NCBI GenBank assembly: GCA_964422725.1
Contig: CAYRCC010000065.1
Location: forward strand, 1 to 7,157
From: CAKSNH01 sp964422725
Lineage (GTDB): Bacteria; Bacillota; Clostridia; UBA1381
DNA length: 7,157 nt
Direction: 5' to 3'
Shown here: in pieces, positions 1 to 4,736 of the stretch
How the letters are laid out: every line of letters starts with the position of its first letter
Numbering within the stretch: the first letter of the stretch is position 1
Made by a program: the position numbers and the translations under genes
The notes under the pieces: model-generated
Databases searched by the model: none
Told to the model about the DNA's origin: nothing
What the model saw: only the letters and a program-made list of their open reading frames with translations

Positions 1-116
1 CGTGCGAAACGTAACGTGTTTGCGACCATTGAGCGGAGCGAATAAAGCAAACACTGAAATACACTCGGTGCGTGCGGTACATTCAGTCAAGCGCGGCGGT
101 TTTTTTAGGTTCGGGC

Positions 117-135
117 AACGCCCGACGGCGTTTTT
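117..135 (+). terminator. Possible weak terminator with competing hairpins
   Basis: AACGCC (117-122) can pair with GGCGTT (127-132) around a CGAC loop, and a T-run occupies 131-135. This has the shape of a short intrinsic terminator that could close a gene lying before the window. The same bases can instead form TCGGGC (111-116) with GCCCGA (120-125), so the two hairpins exclude each other. The stem is only 6 bp and uses two bases of the T-run, so the call is weak. It may simply be part of the repeat region. Confidence 0.25.
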
Positions 136-136
136 G

Positions 137-166
137 CTTACTTTTGCCGCTGTTGGCAAAAGTAAG
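137..166. repeat. Perfect 12-bp inverted repeat
   Basis: CTTACTTTTGCC (137-148) and GGCAAAAGTAAG (155-166) are perfect reverse complements around a GCTGTT loop. No T-run follows on either strand, so it is not an ordinary intrinsic terminator. It directly precedes the first tandem repeat unit and may be part of the same dispersed element. Confidence 0.75.
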
Positions 167-169
167 TGA

Positions 170-333
170 GGATAGCAGAATTGTTATGACAATGAATTGT
201 CCGACTAAGGGGCAACGCCCCTTACTACAAAAGTTGCGATAACCACCACAGGGATAGCAGATGAAATATGATAATATCTTTGTCATACTAAGGGGCGGTA
301 GCCCCTTACCGCTAAATAACGATAACCGCCAAA
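170..333. repeat. Two tandem copies of a hairpin repeat of about 82 bp
   Basis: Unit 1 spans about 170-251 and unit 2 about 252-333. Both begin GGATAGCAGA (170-179 and 252-261). Both contain TTGTC followed by ACTAAGGGGC, an 8-bp stem-loop of TAAGGGGC and GCCCCTTA (206-224 and 289-308), and a CGATAACC motif (237-244 and 320-327). Manual alignment gives roughly 70% identity with a few one-base gaps. The stem is conserved while the loop differs (AAC against GGTA), so the paired structure rather than the loop seems to be kept. There is no reading frame, and the copies are too diverged and too few for a CRISPR array. Confidence 0.75.
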
Positions 334-337
334 AGGG

Positions 338-384
338 GTTTGCAAAGGGGTAGCCCCTTTGCAAACAAGGGGCTTTTGCCCCTT
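338..384. repeat. Two adjacent hairpins just before the YlbF-family gene
   Basis: GTTTGCAAAGGGG (338-350) pairs perfectly with CCCCTTTGCAAAC (354-366) around the loop TAG. Immediately after it, AAGGGGC (367-373) pairs with GCCCCTT (378-384) around TTTT. Neither is followed by a T-run on the + strand. Both share the AAGGGG/CCCCTT core of the tandem units. The second hairpin ends 17 bases before the ribosome binding site at 402-407, so it would lie in the leader if transcription starts upstream. A processing, stability or read-through-control role is possible but not shown. Confidence 0.7.
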
Positions 385-415
385 GCCAATTTATATAAAA
401 GAAGGAGAATTTACC

Positions 416-790
416 ATGACCATTAAAGAAAAAGCACAGGAGCTCGGAGAGCTTATCAAAAATTCCGAAGAATTTAAAAACCTCAAACTTGCCGAGCAAG
501 TGCAAAACAGTGACGAAAAGGCACAGGAGCTTTTACAGGAATTTAACCTCAAAAGAATGAACCTCGCGCGCAACCTCCATAACGGCGAGATAACTCAGGA
601 GGAAGCTATGAAACAGTCACAGGCAGACTTTGACGCACTTGCCGAAAACGATATCATCAGCGCGTACCTTGAGGCAAAGAACGCTTTTGATGCAATTGTC
701 GAGGAAGTTAATCAAACGCTTAACTACTATATTACAGGACAAGAACCAGGCTGTACGCATGACTGCTGCAGCTGCAGCGGCTGTCACTGA
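416..790 (+). CDS. YlbF/YmcA-family protein with cysteine-rich tail
   Basis: A 124-residue, highly charged, mostly helical protein matching the YlbF/YmcA family (Com_YlbF). In Bacillus subtilis, family members YlbF and YmcA act with YaaT in a complex linked to competence, biofilm formation, sporulation and RNase Y-dependent mRNA processing, and that complex has been reported to carry iron-sulfur clusters. Visible here are an N-terminal helix with the EKAQELGELIKNSEEFKNLK pattern and a C-terminal tail (113-124) holding five cysteines (113, 117, 118, 120, 123) and two histidines (115, 124), a plausible metal or Fe-S ligand set. The start at 416 is chosen because AAGGAG (402-407) sits 8 bases before it; an in-frame ATG at 359 lies inside a hairpin repeat and has no such site. 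It probably heads the operon with aroF and pheA, 40 bases upstream of aroF. Family membership is fairly secure; the exact role in this organism is inferred. Confidence 0.85.
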   Translation: MTIKEKAQELGELIKNSEEFKNLKLAEQVQNSDEKAQELLQEFNLKRMNLARNLHNGEITQEEAMKQSQADFDALAENDIISAYLEAKNAFDAIVEEVNQTLNYYITGQEPGCTHDCCSCSGCH

Positions 791-830
791 TGCCGTAAAA
801 CTATTTTCTCAAACAAGGGAGTGTATTTAA

Positions 831-1844
831 ATGATTATTATTATGCGTCCGAACGCAAGTGCGGTTGAAATAGCAAACGTCGAAAAACAGCTTGCCGATT
901 TCGGTTTCCAGACTCACCCTATTTACGGTGAAACCAAAACCATTATCGGTGCAATCGGCGACAAACGCCTTTTGAGTATGAACCAGATGCTTATGATGGA
1001 CGGTGTCGAAAACGTTGTGCCTATTATGCGCCCGTATAAGCTGGCAGGCAAAGAACTCAAAAAAACACCTACAATTATTGATGTTAAAGGCGTGAAAATA
1101 GGCGGCGGTGACGTTGCGGTCTTTGCCGGGCCGTGCGCTATCGAAAGTCAGGAGCAGTTTTCGGGAATTGCACATCAGGTGAAAAAATCCGGCGCGAAAA
1201 TTCTGCGCGGCGGTGCGTTTAAACCGAGGTCGTCGCCGTATTCGTTCGCCGGTCTTGAAGAGGACGGACTGAAAATTATGTATAATGCCGGCAATGAATG
1301 TAATATGCCGATATGTACAGAAGTACTCGACACACGCGACGTTGAGCTGGTTGCAAAATACGCCGACGTTTTGCAGATAGGCGCGAGAAATATGCAGAAT
1401 TTCAAGCTTTTGCGCGAAGTCGGCAAAAGCGATAAGCCTGTGCTGTTAAAACGCGGTCTTGCGTCCACCATGGAAGAATGGCTTATGGCGGCGGAGTATA
1501 TTATGTCCGAGGGCAACGAAAATGTCATTTTGTGCGAACGCGGTATCAGAACATACGAAACATCTACAAGAAATACGTTTGATTTGAGTGCAATCCCTGT
1601 TTCAAAAGAGCTTTCGCATTTGCCTATCATAGCTGACCCAAGTCACGCCGCCGGCAAGTCAAAATACGTGGCGGCACTTTCAAAGGGTGCTGTTGCGGCA
1701 GGCGCGGACGGACTTATGATAGAAGTGCATAATTGTCCGGAAAAGGCTATGAGTGACGGTGAACAGTCAATCACGCCGGCGATGTTTGCAGAGCTTATGA
1801 GCGCTCTTGCGCCTATCGCGGCGGCTGTGGGTAAAACAATATGA
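831..1844 (+). CDS. aroF: 3-deoxy-7-phosphoheptulonate (DAHP) synthase, type I beta
   Basis: Condenses phosphoenolpyruvate and erythrose-4-phosphate to DAHP, the committed entry to the shikimate pathway, in the cytoplasm. The 337 residues comprise an N-terminal ferredoxin-like domain (about 1-70) and a TIM-barrel catalytic domain. This layout and length match the Thermotoga maritima enzyme, in which the N-terminal domain carries tyrosine feedback control. Catalytic and metal residues fall at the Thermotoga positions: Cys102 in AGPCAIES, Lys131 in GGAFKPRSSP, His272 in DPSHAAGKS, Glu298 in MIEVH and Asp309. The motifs QIGARNMQNF, VLLKRG and CERGIRTYE are also present. AAGGGAG (815-821) lies 9 bases before the ATG at 831 and supports it over the in-frame ATG at 843. 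The last four bases overlap pheA. Intact, and a very secure call; regulation by tyrosine or another aromatic end product is inferred from the domain. Confidence 0.97.
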   Translation: MIIIMRPNASAVEIANVEKQLADFGFQTHPIYGETKTIIGAIGDKRLLSMNQMLMMDGVENVVPIMRPYKLAGKELKKTPTIIDVKGVKIGGGDVAVFAGPCAIESQEQFSGIAHQVKKSGAKILRGGAFKPRSSPYSFAGLEEDGLKIMYNAGNECNMPICTEVLDTRDVELVAKYADVLQIGARNMQNFKLLREVGKSDKPVLLKRGLASTMEEWLMAAEYIMSEGNENVILCERGIRTYETSTRNTFDLSAIPVSKELSHLPIIADPSHAAGKSKYVAALSKGAVAAGADGLMIEVHNCPEKAMSDGEQSITPAMFAELMSALAPIAAAVGKTI

Positions 1845-2665
1845 TCGGATATTTGGGACCTGACGGAACGTTTTCGCATATAGCGGCAACCGAGTTTTTC
1901 GCCGGTTCGGACTGCCTGAAGGAGTATGCGACGATTTACTCGGTAATACAGGCTGTAGCCAAGGGTGAAATCGAAAAGGGAATAGTTCCGATAGAAAATT
2001 CGATAGAGGGCAGTGTAAACGTAACGCTTGATGCGCTCGCGTTTGACGTTGACCTGTATATAACCGACGAATATATACTGCGTATACAGCAGAATCTTTT
2101 GGTAAAACCGGGTACGCGCGCGGAGGATATAAAAGTTATAACATCACATCCGCAGGCAATCGGGCAGTGTTCTCGAATGCTTGAGCGCGATTTTTCCGAA
2201 ACCGAAATCGTGTACGCCGCCTCAACCGCGGAAGCCGGCGCGGCGGCGGCAGCCGGTGACGGGAGCGTTGCGGTTATCGGCTCGGAAAGCTGTGCCAAGG
2301 TGTACGGACTTGAAATTATGCGCCGAAACTGCGGCGACGAAAACAACAACTCCACAAGATTCGTTGTTATAAGCCGAAAACAAAATATGACTGTTACGGA
2401 TAACGACAAAAGCTCAATCGTGTTTACGGTTGAGCATAAGCCGGGCAGTTTGTACCGCGCACTCTCGCTGTTTGAAAAGTCGAATCTGAATCTTTTGAAA
2501 ATAGAGTCGCGGCCGCTCAAAAAGGAGCTGGGCACGTACATATTTTTTGTCGATGTCGAGGGAAATATCGACAACCCGACAATATATTTCGCACTTGACG
2601 CACTGCGCCGAAGTACGGATTTTTATAAGTTTTTGGGGTCGTACAGGCGGTATACGGCAGAATGA
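1841..2665 (+). CDS. pheA: Prephenate dehydratase with C-terminal ACT domain
   Basis: Converts prephenate to phenylpyruvate, the precursor of phenylalanine. This is the monofunctional form: 274 residues with no chorismate mutase domain fused at the N-terminus. The catalytic part begins GYLGPDGTFSHIAA and includes IVPIENSIEGSVNVTL, VITSHPQAIGQC and the diagnostic TRF at 172-174. An ACT domain follows from about residue 190, with GSLYRAL (202-208) and IESRP (221-225), the signatures associated with phenylalanine binding, so feedback inhibition by phenylalanine is expected. The start overlaps the aroF stop as ATGA (1841-1844). Only a weak GGG-type site (1829-1831) precedes it, so translation is probably coupled to aroF. 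A strong terminator begins 7 bases after the stop. Intact and secure. Confidence 0.97.
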   Translation: MIGYLGPDGTFSHIAATEFFAGSDCLKEYATIYSVIQAVAKGEIEKGIVPIENSIEGSVNVTLDALAFDVDLYITDEYILRIQQNLLVKPGTRAEDIKVITSHPQAIGQCSRMLERDFSETEIVYAASTAEAGAAAAAGDGSVAVIGSESCAKVYGLEIMRRNCGDENNNSTRFVVISRKQNMTVTDNDKSSIVFTVEHKPGSLYRALSLFEKSNLNLLKIESRPLKKELGTYIFFVDVEGNIDNPTIYFALDALRRSTDFYKFLGSYRRYTAE

Positions 2666-2671
2666 CAAAAG

Positions 2672-2712
2672 CCGTAAAAATCAACGATTATGTTGGTTTT
2701 TGCGGTTTTTTT
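2672..2712 (+). terminator. Intrinsic terminator after pheA
   Basis: CCGTAAAAATCAAC (2672-2685) pairs over 14 positions with GTTGGTTTTTGCGG (2692-2705), including two G-T pairs, around the loop GATTAT. A run of seven T (2706-2712) follows. AAAA just before the left arm (2667-2670) could also pair with the T-run, so it may work in both directions. Confidence 0.9.
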
Positions 2713-2748
2713 GCAATCGGCGGTGCGAAAAAGCCGAATAATTGCAAA
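2710..2748. repeat. Bulged inverted repeat between terminator and glyQS promoter
   Basis: TTTGCAATCGGC (2710-2721) can pair with GCCGA (2733-2737) plus TTGCAAA (2742-2748), leaving a 4-base bulge and an 11-base loop. It overlaps the T-run of the pheA terminator and ends 17 bases before the TTGACA box at 2766. It could be a second termination or anti-read-through hairpin, or an operator. No T-run follows it. No function can be assigned. Confidence 0.45.
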
Positions 2749-2765
2749 TTTAGCGTGATTGGGTA

Positions 2766-2806
2766 TTGACAAACCTTTGATTTTTGATAAACTAATAAGG
2801 TAAAAT
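2766..2806 (+). promoter_or_regulatory. Probable promoter for glyQS
   Basis: A perfect TTGACA (2766-2771) is followed after 16 bases by TAAACT (2788-2793). An alternative overlapping pair is TTGATT (2777-2782) with TAAAAT (2801-2806) at 18-base spacing. Both are sigma-A-like and both place the transcription start around 2800-2813, giving a leader of about 135-147 bases before glyQS. No T-box hallmarks (AGGGTGGNACCGCG-type sequence) are visible, so glycine-tRNA-sensing control of that type is not supported. Confidence 0.65.
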
Positions 2807-2810
2807 ATTT

Positions 2811-2993
2811 ATGCTGACCGCATATGTGCATAAAAACCTTATTTTGCATTTAACCGTTTTTGCCGCGCAAGAGTCGGTTTTCAAAACGGCAATGCGGCAG
2901 TTTATTGCGGACTTAGCTTTAAGAAAGGATTTAACGGTAACGGAATATGAAAAATATCGAAAAAACCATGGACAAAATAGTAGCTCTTTGTAA
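2811..2993 (+). CDS. Doubtful 60-residue reading frame overlapping glyQS start
   Basis: An ATG-initiated frame of 60 codons ends 47 bases inside glyQS in another frame. The N-terminal half is hydrophobic (residues 9-19) and the C-terminal part reads LTVTEYEKYRK (41-51). This faintly resembles the short 'ITeeEYekyk' tail of SHOCT-like small proteins common in Clostridia. Codon choice is not unusual. Against it, the only ribosome-binding-like sequence (AAGG, 2797-2800) lies inside the promoter region. Both promoter options start transcription at or after that site, so the frame would be poorly translated or not translated from 2811. It could instead be non-coding leader of glyQS, or a leader peptide coupled to glyQS. 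I do not recognise the product. Confidence 0.25.
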   Translation: MLTAYVHKNLILHLTVFAAQESVFKTAMRQFIADLALRKDLTVTEYEKYRKNHGQNSSSL

Positions 2994-4338
2994 GGGCAGA
3001 GGATATATATTCGCCGGCAGCGAAATTTACGGCGGACTTGCTAACACCTGGGATTACGGTCCGCTGGGTGTTGAATTTAAAAATAACGTCAAAAAGGCGT
3101 GGTGGAAAAAATTTATACAGGAGTCGCCGTATAACGTCGGCTTGGACTGCGCAATTTTGATGAATCCCGAAACATGGGTTGCCTCGGGACACGTGGGCGG
3201 TTTTTCCGATCCGCTTATGGACTGTAAGGAATGTAAAGCGCGTCACCGCGCCGACAAACTGATTGAGGACGATGCCTTTGCAAAAGGCGAAAGCCTTGTC
3301 GTTGACGGCTGGAGCAAGGAAAAAATGGTTGAGTACATAAAGGATAACAATATAGTGTGTCCGTCGTGCGGCAAGCAGAATTTTACGGATATACGCGAGT
3401 TTAACCTTATGTTCAAGACGTTTCAGGGCGTTACGGAGGATACCGCCTCACAGCTGTATCTGCGTCCGGAAACGGCACAGGGTATTTTTGTAAACTTCAA
3501 AAACGTACAGCGTGCAAGCCGTAAAAAAGTGCCGTTCGGTATCGGTCAGGTGGGTAAGTCGTTCAGAAACGAAATAACCCCGGGTAACTTCACTTTCCGC
3601 ACGCGCGAATTTGAGCAGATGGAGCTTGAATTTTTCTGCGCCCCGGGTACGGACCTTGAATGGTTTGCGTATTGGAAAAAATATTGTATGGACTGGCTGT
3701 TAAACCTCGGTATAAAAGAGGAAAACCTGCGTTTTCGTGACCATTCAAAGGAAGAGCTTGCGTTTTACTCAAACGCAACCGCCGACATCGAGTTTGTGTT
3801 CCCGTTCGGCTGGGGCGAACTTTGGGGTATCGCGGACAGAACAGATTACGATTTGAAACAGCACCAAGAACATTCGGGTGAAAAAATGGAGTATATCGAC
3901 CCTGTAACAAACGACAGATATGTGCCGTACTGCGTTGAGCCGTCGCTCGGCGCGGACAGAGTTGCGCTTGCGTTTTTGATTGAGGCGTATGACGAGGAAG
4001 AAGTCGGCGACGGCGATACGCGCGTGGTTATGCATTTGCATCCGGCGCTTGCACCGGTTAAAGCCGCCGTACTGCCGCTGTCTAAAAAGCTGTCGGAAAA
4101 AGCCGGCGAGGTTTACGCTATGCTTGCTAAAAAGTATAACTGCGAGTTTGACGATGCCGGTTCAATCGGTAAGCGTTACCGCCGTCAGGACGAAATCGGC
4201 ACGCCGTTCTGTATAACGTACGATTTCGATTCCGAAGCCGACAATTCGGTTACGGTGCGCCTGCGCGACAGTATGGAACAGGAAAGAATAAAGATTGACG
4301 AGCTGGATAAGTATATAAGCGAAAAGCTTGATTTTTGA
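2947..4338 (+). CDS. glyQS: Glycine--tRNA ligase, single-chain (homodimer) type
   Basis: Charges tRNA-Gly with glycine using ATP; a cytoplasmic class II synthetase. At 463 residues it is the eukaryote/archaea-like single-chain form found in many Gram-positives, not the separate alpha and beta subunits. Visible elements are GSEIYGGLANTWDYGPLG near the N-terminus, two CxxC pairs (Cys93/96 and Cys138/141) suggesting a zinc site, motif 2 FRNEITPGNFTFRTREFEQ (206-224) and motif 3 EPSLGADRV (331-339). A C-terminal anticodon-binding domain starts near LAPVKAAVLPLSKK. An in-frame stop at 2938 excludes earlier starts. The ATG at 2947 gives the usual N-terminus, but its ribosome binding site is poor: AAAGGA (2924-2929) is 17 bases away. 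An ATG at 2968 would remove 7 residues and has no better site. An XRE regulator follows after 10 bases. Confidence 0.97.
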   Translation: MKNIEKTMDKIVALCKGRGYIFAGSEIYGGLANTWDYGPLGVEFKNNVKKAWWKKFIQESPYNVGLDCAILMNPETWVASGHVGGFSDPLMDCKECKARHRADKLIEDDAFAKGESLVVDGWSKEKMVEYIKDNNIVCPSCGKQNFTDIREFNLMFKTFQGVTEDTASQLYLRPETAQGIFVNFKNVQRASRKKVPFGIGQVGKSFRNEITPGNFTFRTREFEQMELEFFCAPGTDLEWFAYWKKYCMDWLLNLGIKEENLRFRDHSKEELAFYSNATADIEFVFPFGWGELWGIADRTDYDLKQHQEHSGEKMEYIDPVTNDRYVPYCVEPSLGADRVALAFLIEAYDEEEVGDGDTRVVMHLHPALAPVKAAVLPLSKKLSEKAGEVYAMLAKKYNCEFDDAGSIGKRYRRQDEIGTPFCITYDFDSEADNSVTVRLRDSMEQERIKIDELDKYISEKLDF

Positions 4339-4348
4339 TTGGAGAAAT

Positions 4349-4552
4349 ATGGTGAGATTTTTCTGTGACGGAATACGCGAGGCGCGCGAATTTATCGGCT
4401 GCGGTCAGGAAGATCTGGCTGAGCAAACCGGAATAAAGGGCAATTCCGTTTCCGAGTTTGAGAAAGGCTCAGTACTGCCGAGTACGGAAACTCTTATTGC
4501 TATAGCAAATGCGCTCAATGTCAGTATGGATACGTTTTACAAAAGAGATTAA
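4349..4552 (+). CDS. Small XRE-family helix-turn-helix regulator
   Basis: A 67-residue protein consisting of little more than one Cro/C1-type DNA-binding domain. The pattern GIREAREFIGCGQEDLAEQT at 8-27, then a recognition-helix region GIKGNSVSEFEKG (28-40) and LPSTETLIAIANALNVSMD (43-61), is typical of the family. There is no sensor or oligomerisation domain, so it probably binds DNA as a small dimer. GGAG (4341-4344) is only 4 bases from the ATG at 4349 and 7 from the GTG at 4352, so either may be the start; a TTG at 4328 inside glyQS is less likely. It lies 10 bases after glyQS and before a terminator, so it is probably co-transcribed with it. Its target is unknown. Self-regulation or control of the adjacent sugar operon can only be guessed. 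Confidence 0.88.
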   Translation: MVRFFCDGIREAREFIGCGQEDLAEQTGIKGNSVSEFEKGSVLPSTETLIAIANALNVSMDTFYKRD

Positions 4553-4565
4553 CTGCATACCGGCA

Positions 4566-4608
4566 AAACCGCCGCGGACTTTAACGGTCAGCGGCGGTTT
4601 GTTTTTTT
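4566..4608 (+). terminator. Intrinsic terminator after the XRE gene
   Basis: AAACCGCCGC (4566-4575) pairs perfectly with GCGGCGGTTT (4591-4600). The 15-base loop contains a further GAC/GTC pairing (4577-4579 with 4587-4589). G then a run of seven T (4602-4608) follows. It closes the glyQS unit and insulates the kinase promoter. Confidence 0.92.
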
Positions 4609-4659
4609 CAAAAACGCGCAAGCCGCGGCAAAATTTATAAAAATAATTTAAAATACATA

Positions 4660-4688
4660 TTGCCAACACCCAAATAAAATATTATAAT
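4660..4688 (+). promoter_or_regulatory. Near-consensus sigma-A promoter for the sugar kinase operon
   Basis: TTGCCA (4660-4665) and a perfect TATAAT (4683-4688) are separated by the ideal 17 bases within a very A+T-rich stretch. Transcription would start near 4695, leaving a leader of about 42 bases that carries AAGGAGG (4723-4729), 7 bases before the kinase ATG. No catabolite-response (cre) or AraR-like palindrome was recognised by eye, although an A+T-rich operator could be missed. Confidence 0.85.
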
Positions 4689-4736
4689 TATATTAATTAC
4701 TTCATTAAAATCAAAATTCAAGAAGGAGGACAAGAA

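Larger units (their letters stand above)
1..415. other. Intergenic, hairpin-rich region with no gene
   Basis: No credible gene lies here. A long open frame on the minus strand (83-505) runs through inverted repeats and into the next gene, has no recognisable domain, and is best read as chance. The region holds a series of stem-loops: GTGTTTGC 16-23 with GCAAACAC 47-54; TCGGGC 111-116 with GCCCGA 120-125; a 12-bp stem 137-148 with 155-166; two tandem repeat units from 170 to 333; and two further hairpins at 338-384. A T-run at 100-106 has no matching GC-rich arm before it. No convincing promoter for the downstream gene was found. A TATATA at 392-397 would put the transcription start beyond the ribosome binding site. 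Confidence 0.7.

Noticed and set aside
335..372. G-quadruplex from repeated GGGG runs
   Set aside because: Each G-run has a perfectly placed C-run partner forming hairpins, and spacing between the runs is long and uneven.
170..384. CRISPR array
   Set aside because: Only two diverged long units with no uniform short repeats and spacers, and no cas genes nearby.
392..397. TATATA as the -10 box of the YlbF-family gene
   Set aside because: Transcription would begin at or past the ribosome binding site at 402-407, and no -35 box is correctly spaced.
83..505. 140-codon open frame on the minus strand
   Set aside because: It runs through hairpin repeats and across the start of the YlbF-family gene, and has no recognisable domain or ribosome binding site. 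Frames across such repeats are commonly spurious.
630..830. 66-codon + strand frame ending before aroF
   Set aside because: It overlaps the YlbF-family gene in another frame. The alanine-rich stretch is only the Cys-tail repeat read out of frame.
1936..2574. 212-codon minus-strand open frame
   Set aside because: It is antisense to pheA, which is intact with all motifs, and has no recognisable domain of its own.
2713..2946. T-box riboswitch before glyQS
   Set aside because: No T-box consensus sequence and no terminator/antiterminator pair with a T-run before the gene.
4609..4736. cre or AraR operator at the kinase promoter
   Set aside because: No matching palindrome was found by eye in the A+T-rich region; only core promoter elements can be supported.
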